Source: Ancylostoma caninum (lineage: Eukaryota > Nematoda > Chromadorea > Rhabditida > Ancylostomatidae). From it: 64,000 nt of DNA. Below, one piece after another: positions 1-11,095 of this stretch. The stretch lies in assembly GCA_037903475.1 (NCBI GenBank), contig JBAJFG010000248.1:1054001-1118000 (forward strand). The letters run 5' to 3'. A model generated the notes under the pieces. That model was given only the letters and a program-made list of their open reading frames with translations, made no database searches and had not been told where the DNA came from. The position numbers were made by a program, and so were the translations under genes. Numbering within the stretch: the first letter of the stretch is position 1; every line of letters starts with the position of its first letter.

Positions 1-2150
1 GAAAGAGGGAGACTCCACCGGTTAGACCATTCTTCAACCAGATCAATAGCTTCTTGTAATTTCTGTATGTCTTCTTCATTTTGGATTGAATTGTAGATTT
101 TTATATCGTCTGCGAATGCAATGCAACCTAGTCCCGCGGAAGAAATCAAATCTGGCAGTTCGTAAGTGTAAATGTTGAAAAGAATGGGTGAAAGGACACC
201 ACCCTGCGGTACACCACTGTGTACTTCACGAATCGATGAATACTTCCCATTAATGCAGACTTGAAATGTTCTATATGAAAGAAATGCCTCTACCCATTCA
301 ACTATGCGATGGTGTAGTCCAACTTGGTAGAGCTTTGTTATCAACTTTCCATGTACGACGCTATCAAAAGCTTTAGCGAAATCAAAATAAATTATGTCAA
401 GTCTTTTTCCATTTTCAATTATATTTGTCCATTTATTCAAGGCGGAAAGCATGGCCGTTACAGTAGATTTCCCTTTTTGAAAGCCATGTTGATGGTGAGA
501 GATGACAGCATTCGATTCCAGATGATGTACAATTCTCTTTTTTGAAATCTTTTCAAAGAGTCTTGCACAAATTGATGTAATACTTATCGGTCTGTAATTA
601 TTTGCCTTGTGAAAGGGAGCTTTCTTAGGCACAGGTGTTACCAATGAATGCTTCCACTTTTTCGGCACTTCTGCCCTGATGAACCTTAAATTGAAAATAA
701 AAGTTAGAGGGCCGGTTATTTCACAAGCCATCTCCTTAATAAATACAAAGGGAATATCATCTGGTGTTATCGAATAGCAACTAGACCACTTAACAAGGTT
801 TTCGTAGACTTCATCATGGCTAAACCACAGAGAGTCATTCATTAATGGAAAACCATTTTTTGCTTCAATTTCGAAATGAGTTTTACAAAGTGAGAAATAC
901 CTTTCAAACGTGTCAGCGAAAAGTTCTGCTTTTTCGAAATCATTGCTAACTTTTTCAACACTGTCTTTTTCGAGCCCAGGAGGCTTTTGTTTAGGCCGTA
1001 GTCGAGAGTTTAGGAATTTGTAGAATGCATGCTTATCACCTGAATCAATAACTTTTTTTTCCACGGAACTGTTGTATTTATGTAATTTCTTTATGAGACG
1101 ATCATTTAGAAGTCTATACCTAGTCAATGAACTTTCGCTTTTTTCATCCATAGCTTTTTGCCAAAAGATTGATCTTAGGTGGAAAAGTTTGTGAATGTAC
1201 CACGGAAATTTCGACGTTCCTAGAGAGATCCTCTGTGATAGGACAAACAGTTCGATGCAATGTTTCAAAATTGACAAGAACGTTTCATACTTTTCATCGA
1301 CTGTTTGAGCATAACTAAGAGAACCGTACCAGTCAATCTGATTTAGGTATTCTTTGGCACCCACAAAGCTAGCATGCTTAAAATCTTTCCTGACGACGTA
1401 GTCTTTGCTTTTCTTTACCATATTTATACGAAATACTCGAGAAGCATGGTCGCTACAGCCTACTGGGGCTTTAACCTGGATGTTTTTAACCAAATTCTTG
1501 TCAGTAGTAAGAATTAGATCTAAAATATGATTACCGAGGGTAGGCTTATTAACAAGCTGTTTTAGGCAGTGACTCAGACACATGCTAACAAAAGACTTTG
1601 AAGTCCTAATTTTCGCTTGGGGAATTTCTCTCCATGTAATGTCTGGAAGATTAAAGTCTCCCATTATAATACAGGGCGCGTTACAGGCTAGCATATCGGA
1701 TATGGCCTTGAATAGTTGTTCAGACTGATCGACTGAACACGTTGGTGCTCTATACACTACAACTAATCGTATAGTATTTCCATCAGAGCTTAAATCTATG
1801 CATAAAATCTCATAAGCGTTATCAATTGTTTCACTGAATACCTTAATAGGTGATAAATGATTTTTTACAAGGAACATTACACCTCCACCTCTCTTATTTT
1901 TCCGGTCAGATCTCAAGATCTGGTAGTGATCACACCAATACCCAAGCAAAGGTGCAAGATCAGTTGAAGATTTCATCCATGTTTCTGTTAATGCAACAAC
2001 ATCATAACTGAAGCAACTCAAAGCATGAATAAGAGCAAGAGTATTCCTAGGTAATGATCGAATATTACAAGTTAAACACAGTAATAAGGAGTCCGAAAGC
2101 CTGCGAATATTCAGAGGTTTCCCGAATGGGCTGGATTTAGTTGTACAATA
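1..2150 (-). CDS. LINE A ORF2: endonuclease-reverse transcriptase (CR1-like non-LTR), partial
   Basis: Read on the minus strand, the frame is open from just after a TAG (2151-2153) to the window edge, about 716 codons with no stop. It starts with an apurinic-type endonuclease: TETWM near 1985, a GDFNLPDITW block near 1650, and CSDHA near 1460. Then comes a reverse transcriptase with NYRPISITS (about 590), FDFAKAFDS (about 370), SGVPQGGVLSPILFN (about 210) and the catalytic FADD (about 120). The product would copy LINE RNA at nicked chromosomal target sites. The C-terminus is outside the window. The start is uncertain: the frame overlaps the end of ORF1, so translation may be by reinitiation. 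The absence of lesions over 2 kb suggests a young insertion. Confidence 0.9.
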
Positions 2151-2879
2151 CTATGTTCGCCGGAACTAGGTAGATTCCCGTGAACAACAGTTTCAGACAA
2201 AGTAAGGCTATTCTTATTCACGCTACTCGCTCCAATTTCAGAAAGCCTGCCCAAGGTGCTGAAACGAGATTTTCTTCGTTCGCGAATCTGATCCCTTTCT
2301 GTTTTGGAAAGGGATGGGCGAACATAAATCCCCGGTTCGGGGAATGATTTCAGCATGTACGCTTTTTTTCAACACCTCCCTCTGAAAGTAGGAAGCGGGC
2401 ATTATCACTTTCATCAGCCTAGGTTTTCTCGAGTTCATTTTACCCATTCTGTAAACAGAAGTGGGTTCACAAGCTATGTCGAGGTAAACTAGTATTTGCC
2501 TTACACATTCACAGCCATGGTAGTTCCTGGTAGAAGCAGTGTTACTACAGCTCTCAGGAATTCCAGAAATCACGAGGGATCTTTTACGCTCAACCTCTTC
2601 GAAGGTGAAACTACAATTCTTGTCAGAAACATTGCTACTACTCTTACTAACATTCTTGGGGTTTTTAAGTGCTAAAATTTCATCTTTAAGCAAAGTATTT
2701 TCCTTTGTTAGAGCCACATTCTTTTCAGCTAGCTCATGATTCTCGTTTTTGAGGACGGCATTTAATTTGAGCACACTGCTAAGCTCATTTCTTATCTCTT
2801 CTAGTTCGCCTAACACATATTTAAACATATGGCCAAGGACGGATTTGAGGGCAATCGGAAGTTGATCATTATCCAGCAT
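2111..2879 (-). pseudogene. LINE A ORF1: coiled-coil / RNA-binding protein, one frameshift
   Basis: Minus-strand ORF1 from ATG at 2879. The N-terminal part holds a heptad-like leucine and lysine-rich coiled coil (about residues 20-75). It is followed by an RRM-like block RKRSLVISGIPE and VYRMGKMNSRKPRLMKVIMP. The natural continuation (IYVRPSLSKTERDQIRERR, ending at 2111) lies in another frame. The shift falls at a run of seven T (2363-2369). The reading in the original frame runs to a stop at 2238. ORF1 proteins bind LINE RNA and form particles. The single change in a homopolymer could be a real mutation, a sequencing error or recoding. LINE A begins about 2885-2950, abutting the tail of LINE B. 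Confidence 0.8.
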
Positions 2880-2889
2880 TTCATCGAAT

Positions 2890-5000
2890 TTCTGTCAAAA
2901 ATCTTGTGCCAAGGAGTTCTGATGAACGGTTTCAGTCTTCTGCTTCTTTCGAGTCTGAACGAAACAGGGGCCCGCCGCAAGTAATTCTCCCTCCTTAGGC
3001 ATAGTATAGCTGTTACAGTGGCGTATGTATAACAGTGATAAATATATGCGATCCCACCACAAGATCTACGACCGACGACAAAGTGAGGTAAACTTGCTTG
3101 AGTTGATATTATCCACGATAACAATGCCACTTGAGAGCGATATAGGCAGTCGACCACCTCCCGTGAGCTCACGAGAGTGAATGAGCTCACAAGAGTGAAT
3201 GAATGAATTAAGGTGTTCAGAGAGAGTGCCTTCAGGCGAGCAGGGTTATCAAGCAAATCATCATGTGTTTGGTTCATTCTGTGGCATACAATGCGCGTGA
3301 ATGTTCTTTGAAAACTCTCAATTTTCTTGATTTGTATCATCGTTGAAGGGCTTCAGAATTGTGAGCAACACTCCAAGTGTGGCAGGACAAAGGTGGTGTA
3401 TAGCTTTTTCAAAATTTCGGGATCATTACTATGGAAATTGCGCAAGATGAAGAACAATGTGGAGTAGGCCTTTTTTTACCGTAGAGTCAATATGATTGGA
3501 GAGTTTTAGAGAAGAGTCAACAGAAACACGTAAATCCTTGGCTACTGTACATTTCCTTATGAGTACTCCATTAACTTCGTAGTCTGCTGGATTAGTATAC
3601 CCTAGATTCAAAGCAAAAGACTTGCTAGAATTAATTGAGAGATCCAACTCGAAAGCCCAATTTTGTAACTTATTGACGGACAACTGCGGTAATGCTTGCA
3701 CATTTGAGCAGTCCTCTGCATTATAACTACAATAAATCTTGATCATCAGCGAAAAGTTCCACTCTGATATCATTAGATGTTTTGACAATTTAAGGGAAGT
3801 CTACTGTGTAGACTAGAAACAGGAGGTATGACGAAACGCCAACTTGAGGCTTTCCGCTTTTGCAGCAGTACCGCTCTGAAAATCCTAACCCGACCCTGAT
3901 TATCATGTATTATATCTGTCGCACAAGTACGATCTCAACCATTCGAGCAGTTTACCACGGATACCAACTGTTCGCCAGGAGCTTGGAATGTGAAACCTCA
4001 TCAAACGCTTTTGAGAGATCAAGATGAATTACATCGACAGACTTGCTTGCATTCAATGCTATGCTCCGGTCATGAACGGCATCAATTAGATTTGCTGTTA
4101 TTGACGCGCCTGGCAGAAAAACATGTTGTTCAGTAGGAAAATATTGGATCTGTGAGCCCACGGCATTATTTTGTTCTTCAGGATGGTCTCCATCACTTCA
4201 ACTGAAATCGGTGTAATGCTGATTGGACGAAAGTCCACCACATTGCAAGCGTTCGGGACTTTGGGTTTGGCCGTTACTAATGACAATTTCCATCGCTGTG
4301 GCACATTATCGTTAAAGAAAGATATATCACAAATGTGAGCCAAAGGCTTGCACAAGGATTTCGCGCAGTTTCTGTACACAATTTGGGGTATGCCGTCATA
4401 AAGAATGCGTGTTGATGGCCTCAGACCTTTTAAAATGTTGAAGATGGCACTTGGATAAAAATAGGCATCATGGCAGTATATGTTAAGGTTTGTAGAACTA
4501 GCCATGGAAATTCGTGATTCACTTCTACTAACTTATTAGAAAAACTACTTGCAAAATACCGGCCCCGGGCACTGGCTTTCTCTGAATCAGTGTAAAGATT
4601 GTGTTCTAACTGATCTCTCAGCACTGGCGATAACATTTTCAGCTTAAGCTTGCTCTGAATGTATGAGAAGAAATGGCGAGATGATGTTCTTTTAGCAATA
4701 CGTCGCTCATGATTAGCAAAGAATTTTCTAAGGTGATGATCGAGGTCAGCAGAAACATTTTGAAGAGAGGGTTAAACAAGGGCTTCTTTAAGGTGTCAAA
4801 AAGCCGCTCTTTTTGAGACAGGAGTGAGCGAATATGAGGAGGGAAACGTAGAGTAGGAGGACGAGGCTGCTTCAGAGGAACGAATTTTGAAAAAGCAGAG
4901 TACATGATAGAGCAGAATCTTTGATACACTTCGGATGAAGATGAGTACTGGGCGAATGTAGTGAGCCACTCTATGGAAGCTAATTAACCGTTCATTCCAT
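2890..5000 (-). pseudogene. LINE B ORF2: degenerate reverse transcriptase part
   Basis: Fragments on the minus strand in shifting frames make up a CR1-like RT. Reading 5' to 3': WKLSLVTAKP and DFRPISITPIS (about 4200-4300), EQHVFLPGAS and LDLSKAFDEVSH (3990-4140), a catalytic FADD near 3740, INSSKSFALNLGY (about 3610) and a C-terminal IESFQRTFTRIVCHRM (about 3280). Several frameshifts and stops separate them, so it cannot be translated as one protein. It is clearly older than LINE A, which adjoins it. Confidence 0.82.
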
Positions 5001-5460
5001 CGTAATCAACTCTGTGAAAGTCTGGCAAGGGCAAGAGAGTTGAATGTATCACCTTGAACATTAAATCTGAGGATGCAGTGGTCATCCGATGAAAGTGGTG
5101 CAGGTGTTGCATGTTCGAGATGTGGAGGGAGAGGAAAGAATTAGATCAGGCATTGCATTGCCAAGTGTCGGTTGAGAGACATGTTGGCGAAAGTCACTAC
5201 AAAAAAAAACTTAAGAAGCGAGCCGAAGAGCTGTTACGCCGTAGTAGTTTCCTCCAGTCTATTTTTAGATTGAAATCTACAACAATGATTGTTGCAGCTC
5301 GCACTGAAGCTATCTCAGTTAAAGTTTCATGGAGTTGATCATCGTCATCCACTGTAGAGTTAGGAGGGCGGTACACAACTATGAAGCGGGTGAATGAGAC
5401 CTTGTCCTGACTCAGAATGTTGGTGAATAGAATGCTTGAGAGACACTAGAAGGACTTGCG

Positions 5461-5775
5461 CTAGCTACAAACGAGCATTTCGTAATACAACACACTCCAC
5501 TCCCCCCCCCCCCTTCCATTTTTCCTGTCTGAGCGAAAGACGCAGTATGGCAGGCTTCCTACGATTTCACAGTCTAATATCTTCGGAGTTAGCCATGTTT
5601 CACAGATAAAAACAAGATCAGGTTTGTATGTGGTTAAAAAAGATTGTGTAGTGTGCAGTTTGTTTAAAAACTTCGCGCGTTCATAAGAAATTACTTTAAA
5701 ACCCTCGCCGTATCTTGCGAACTCAGGCGTTCCCCGACCTCTTCGATAGGTCAGAGATGCGCCTGAGTTCGCCAC
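5461..5775 (-). pseudogene. LINE B ORF2: endonuclease N-terminal fragment
   Basis: A 104-codon minus frame contains the LINE endonuclease signature DLVFICETWLTP followed by VFRSDRKNGRGGG. It lies 5' of the RT fragments in the correct order and on the same strand. A run of twelve C (about 5502-5513) sits at the GGG-rich codons and breaks the frame. Confidence 0.75.
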
Positions 5776-5829
5776 GGAACACTACCCACTAGCGCTCACC
5801 CTTCCTACGGTCCAACTACCGTGCCCGTT

Positions 5830-6640
5830 GTTGTAGCTCGGAATCGCGCCTCCTCTCTTCCGAGGTCATGCTTCTACTAATAAAAACGTTGGAAAAGCTA
5901 CTAGACCTCAAAAGTCGTGCCTTGGCAAGAGCTGAACGCCAGTGGTAAGCAGATGGAAGCAGGACCTTAAAGGCAGCAGGAGCTGAAATCCTCGATCCGA
6001 GCTGAGCTGTGGGTGATGAAGTACAGACTCAGCACATCATAATGTGAAACGAACACAGACAATGATGGCTTACCTGCAGAGAAAATGGCCTGGCCGTGTT
6101 CGCGCGCGGACGAGTTTTTCCCGGCGCAAAAGCCATTGCGGTGCGTGGTTTGGCGCAAAGGGAAAACGAAATGCATTCAATTCACAGGGTTTCATGGCGG
6201 GACTCGGCCAAAACCACGCGCCGCAATGGCTTTCGCGCCGGGAAAACTCGTCCGCGCACAAACACGGCCAGGAGTGTTCGCGACGAATGTTCCATTTTCT
6301 CTGTAGGTATGCATTGTCTGTGTTCGTTTCACATTTATGATGTGCTGAGTCTGTACTTCACCATCCGCAGCTCAGAGTCGAGAATTTCAGCTCCTGCTGC
6401 CTTTAACAAGGCGTGGGCGTGAGTTGTCGATTTTACCAATACGAAAGACGGCAGAAGGGCGGCATTGGACATTGAGAACATCGAGGATTTTAGTCACTTT
6501 GTTCTCAACATCTGCTTGATGTTGCGAGGGAAGCATCCTATTATCGGCCTCCCCAAGACCGCTAATCACGATATTTCGTGCGCGAGTCTCCACTTCAATC
6601 TGTGCTGACAATTCCATCGGAACTTTTGCAGCAAGTGTCT
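5830..6640 (-). pseudogene. LINE B ORF1, split by a palindromic TTAA element
   Basis: The right part (6404-6617) encodes RARNIVISGLGEAD and VFRIGKIDNSRPRLVK, an RRM-like LINE ORF1 segment. The left part (5830-5966) encodes VLLPSAYHWRSALAKARLL and SMTSEERR. The two join in frame when the 432-bp palindrome between the two TTAA copies is removed, so this was one ORF1 before the insertion. Confidence 0.75.
5971..6402. mobile_element. Palindromic (fold-back) MITE with TTAA target duplication, piggyBac-like
   Basis: TTAA is present at 5967-5970 and again at 6403-6406. Between them, two arms (about 5971-6165 and 6205-6402) are near-perfect reverse complements around a loop of roughly 40 bases. The ends are AGGCAGCAGGAGCTGAAAT and its complement. 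There is no coding capacity, and ORFs in all frames are products of the palindrome. A TTAA duplication is the hallmark of piggyBac-type insertion. Confidence 0.85.
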
Positions 6641-6671
6641 GGAGGACGTGGAGGGCCGCTATACATTGGTA

Positions 6672-6800
6672 TTCGAATTTTTCTTTCGAATATTCGAATA
6701 TTCGAATAATCGAATATTTCAGTTTCTTGAATTATTCGAATATTCGAATGATCGAATATTTTAACTTTTCGAATAATTCGAATATTCGAATGAATTCGAA
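6672..6800. repeat. Simple repeat of TTCGAATATTCGAA-type palindromes
   Basis: About 130 bases built from repeated GAATATTCGAA motifs with small interruptions. It marks the 5' boundary of the LINE B remains. Confidence 0.8.
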
Positions 6801-9250
6801 AAAAGTGTATGCTCCCTATGTATGCTGAGTGCCAAATTAGCGCTAGTTAACAACACTCCAAGAACTCTTAGTAATCCCACACTTAATGGATCGCATCCAT
6901 CAGGTGCTATGATGAAGCGGACTCTACAGAAAAAGTGTATGATGAGGAAGCCCAAAAATTATGTGAACTAAAAAAGTGCATGCTCATTAAGTGACTTAGG
7001 TCGATCTGGGAGACCTGAAGGGAGATCCAAGATCGTCCCCTATATATTCTTTGCGCCGTACATCGGTTCTGGCAATACTGAGCACACAGTTGTAGCCTCA
7101 GATCTCCCCGAACTCCAATTTTCAAGCCCATTCTTAAAGTCGGTACTTCACAGCAAAACATGAAATCTCCGAAAAAGCGTTCTTCGTGAATAACTTTCGT
7201 GCGGTGCATAAGTTTTGGTCGTCCGCTCGAACAACTGCTGTAGTCCTTAGTTCTTTTCTTAGTGAAGATATCATGTAATCTGGCTGCGTGTAGACTGCGC
7301 CTGAATCCTTACAATCGAAATACTTGGATTCGCCTGACCATTCAAAGCACGAGCAGCCTCCCTACAAGCCGTTTTTCGAACTCAGTAGCCCTGTCGCGGA
7401 CGCGATAATCCGCTACTCGAAATCGTAGTGACCGGGAGCACTGTCCTGTCTCGCCCCGCGGTCAGTGCTTGCGGTTACGGCCAGCCTTGTGCGCCGCCAC
7501 TTCAAATTTGCCCGCGTCTCTCCTAGACTCCGCCCACTCCAGCGCAAACGCATATAAGGCCGCGTTTCGTTCACTCTAGCTTCTTCTTCTGCCCCGGCAA
7601 TGTGACCAGTCGACGAGAGCGAAGCGGAGTGCAGGGAGCGAGGGTCCTCAATCGGTTCAATGATAGGTGATGGCAAGCCGTACTATCAAGTAGAACTAGG
7701 ATGGACGACGAGCCGAAGGAGGATACCAGGAGAGAGCCACGCCGTAGCCAACGCCTTGGTGGCACGAGAGAAGGACTATGAGGGCGTGCCAGAATACTAC
7801 TTCCTTTTGTAAGTCTTTATCTACTAGCTTTCCCCTGTAGCACCCCTGGTAGTAGTAGGTAGTTGCAGGATTCTATTTAGGCTTCTTGTTGTATGGGTAG
7901 TAATAATTAATAAACTCTTAAGTTAAGGTGTCCCTACAGCAAGACTTACTACTGCTTTCAATACACAGTCCTGCTGTAGTCTTAAGCTGGTCCATATGTG
8001 CGAGCCTGGTGCAAGCGCCGGGTCCTCCCGCTGGGAACCCAGCGTGGAAACCTCGACGGTTAAGAGCCCTGGGCTTACTTAACATCACGTCGGTGCAACA
8101 TGGTACGGTGAGGCAGGGCCCTCACACCAACCCTGGATAGAGGGCAACCACCGATCCGCCACACCCCCTCTTGCGCCGCTGAAAGCAAGAATCGGTCACT
8201 TTACTTATTTAATCCTCCTATCTCGCCTCATGACTGTGATGCCTTCCTTAGAACTAACAAATCCACATTTTTTCCGGGGATCCGCCACGATTCCCAGTAC
8301 GATGCCCCCTTTGCTTTTGACCCTTTTACGAAGCCCTGCTCGGGAAGACTTGTGCTGGGGTCTGATCAAAGGTGACGGATTGACGGCCACAGAAAATTTC
8401 TGGAGAGAAATAAAGTACCAAAAGAAGCTGCGAAGAAAGATACGGCAAAGCACAGTTCCCATAGTCGGCACAATTATAGTCGATGTAAAATTTTCACTAC
8501 AAAAAGTGTTTGAAAGGATTTAAAGAATGAGTAGTGAAAGACAAAGGAGTGAACGTGAACGCAGCCGCGCACGGACAGCACAGATTCAAAAAATTTTGAA
8601 ACGCTTCACATAAGTAACGGGTCACGACGGGCAGATCTCTGGGAGCAGTACAATCGAACACAGAACCGGGAGTGAAAACGTCTCGCACAAAGTTCTCTGC
8701 GGTAGAGAAAAGATCATGTCACCTAACAACATGTTCGTAAGCGCCAATAAAGTAGATAATTACAACGCTACTTTGTTCCACCCGTTTCGGGAATGAACCA
8801 AGAAAAATGACTGCAGAGATTCAACCACGGAATTCAACCTCTTCAATGAGACATCCCTTCTCACAAAATTGTGTTGCTTCATGACAATGCGAATCATTTC
8901 GCTCAGCCACTTTGTAGACGGGGTTTAGGGACTAGTTACTAGAATCCATGAGAAAATCTGAAACGGCGTGTGAGCGGAGCAAAACAAATATCGAAAAACA
9001 GTCTACAGTCGGTGTTTATATTCGGATGATAAAAATTCTTGTAAAATTGAGTAATTGATGAAGAGTGTTTCGGTCTTCGACGGATGCACAGTTGTTTCTT
9101 CTAAAATTTCACTGGTAGCTAATCTGCAAGTGGTCCGGAAACCTTTTGATACCCCTGTATGAGACACTACAAATAAGTAATATAACAATTTCGTGTCCAG
9201 GCATTACGTCAGAGCTGGATTTGATCTGTTCCTCAACCTTTATAGGTCAT
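6800..9250. other. Intergenic region with an LTR- or promoter-like segment
   Basis: No exon or known domain found. 7413-7925 resembles an LTR promoter/terminator: a GC-rich stretch, a TATA-like GCATATAAGGCCGC near 7550 and AATAAAC near 7909. A similar TATATAAGGCCGC occurs in minus orientation near 21230. Open frames at 8205-8523 overlap on both strands and have no recognised motif. Confidence 0.35.
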
Positions 9251-9257
9251 CTCTGTC

Positions 9258-9877
9258 TGATGTTCATTGACGATACATTTGGCAAGAGAATGTGTTTGGC
9301 GATATGATTTACGGGATAAAATTTTGCTCGGCAATATGATTTACGGGAGAATGAGTCAAGAGCCTGTTTGGCGATACATTTGGCAAGAGAATCTGTTGAC
9401 GATACATTTTACGGGTGTGTGGCGATACAAAAGGCAAGAGGATCTGTTAACGATACATTTGACGAGGTTTGCTTGCCGATACAAATGGCAAGGTTTGCAT
9501 GGCGATACATTTTACGGGTGTTTTGAAAAGGCGTTCATTTCATTCTTTGTTGGAGTCTTAACCATCGGTGGTGTCTATCCGGATAGCTCAGCTGGTAAGG
9601 CAGCGGGCTCCTAAGTGTGGTATCATGGCACGATGATACCGAAATTTTTGCGCTGTTGATAATACTTTTGTTTGACGATACAATTGGCAAGGTTCGTGTT
9701 GCGACACATTTGACGAGGTTTGTGGTGATACATTTAACGGGGTTTGCATGGCGATACATTTTACGGGAGTTCTTGTTTGGCAATACATTTGACGGGCTTC
9801 TTTTGCCTAGGTAGTTGGCAAGCTCGTCTGCGAGGTTGCCAAACAAAGCTCGTCAAATGTATCGTCAATGAACATCA
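9258..9877. mobile_element. Non-autonomous TIR element with internal GGCGATACA repeats and a tRNA-like segment
   Basis: Perfect 24-bp inverted ends: TGATGTTCATTGACGATACA at 9258 and its complement ending at 9877. The inside is made of repeated GGCGATACATTTTACGGG and GACGATACATTTGGCAAGAG modules. A segment at about 9577-9640 carries a Pol III A-box match TAGCTCAGCTGG in a tRNA-like context. A degraded relative lies at 28340-28800. No transposase. Confidence 0.7.
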
Positions 9878-10939
9878 GAGTAAAGCTGCATAAATTGCCA
9901 CCCGTGTAGGATTTTGATCTGGGTACTTGCATATGCACGAAGCATGAAATAGGACGGCAGACAGAATTCCTTCACACCTAGCTAAACCCCTCTCAACATC
10001 AACGAAACCTATAATAGTTTAAATTCTGTTTTGACCAACACAAGTGCACGTCATTCTTCTCTTTTTCTTATATCCGTAACCCTGAGTGAAGTGATTTCAA
10101 TTTTGTCCTCAAATATAACTGCGAATGCTATCATTCGCAAGTTTTCAGGTGAGTCCGCTCTAACCTAAATCCGAGTCAAGCATAATGACTACAGTAGTGA
10201 TAGGTCTCCCTTTCAGTTACGGTTAAATACAGATCTCCATTGTGAAAATTTCAATGCAAATGCACTAACTTTCGAACTTCGCAAGCACTTCATGAATCGC
10301 TAACGGAATTAGTGGTAGGCTATCCCTTCAATAACAAATCCATGTATGATTAAGGCATTCTGGAACTTTCCTTCTCAGACGTGTCGGCCGAAGTACTCGA
10401 TAAATTTCACACAATACAATATTGAAACAAATACATGTAAGTGTCATATGCATTCAGATGTCGCAAAATTGCACTTAATCGTGCTTATAACACGCTGGGT
10501 TCTATGGTAGTGAACCTCAAAATTCCTTTGAAAACTTTTTCTAGTGTTTAAAAAAAAAACAGGAAAATACAGTTGTAGACGAACTTATCGGAACCTATCT
10601 GATCATATCTCGCCGGTTGCCAATTTTTGATCGAAGTATGTACATGGAACATATGAGAATATATGTACTTTCCCCCAGCCTCGCTATCCACTAAGTGATT
10701 ATGACTTATTTTATTGCCTTGACATGGTAAGGTCTGTGAGGAAAGAACCCTTCACAAATTTGGAAGTGATGAAACAAAAAATGGCAAAAGAACTTGAAAA
10801 CATCGAAATAAGATACTAATTTGGAAAAATTATTTATATCTTTGAAGGGCCCGGAACAACTTGTTTCAGGATTGGAAAAATACAAGTAGTTACACTAAAT
10901 CAAACAGAATTTCATTCGTCGGTCAGTGAAGAATAAACA

Positions 10940-11095
10940 TTCAGGACTGGGATTCATGAAACGGTAACCAAGCAAACCAACGATGGCTAGAGTGATTGGT
11001 TATCGTATTGACTACATAGTGCTAAGAGACGCAGACAACAAAAGTTGGTTTGCTAGCCTGGGTTATCGTTTCATGAATCCCAGCCCAGGAAGGAA
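10940..11095. repeat. Short hairpin MITE
   Basis: GGGATTCATGAAACG near 10950 recurs as the reverse complement near 11070-11085. The arms are about 40 bases and end in GGACTGGGATTC and its complement. It lies in intron DNA of the hyaluronidase pseudogene. Confidence 0.6.

Noticed and set aside
6044..6422. Several overlapping ORFs on both strands
   Set aside because: Produced by the palindromic TTAA element; mirror-image translations of its two arms.
9577..9640. A functional tRNA gene
   Set aside because: Only the 5' half and A-box are tRNA-like. There is no B-box and no closing acceptor stem.
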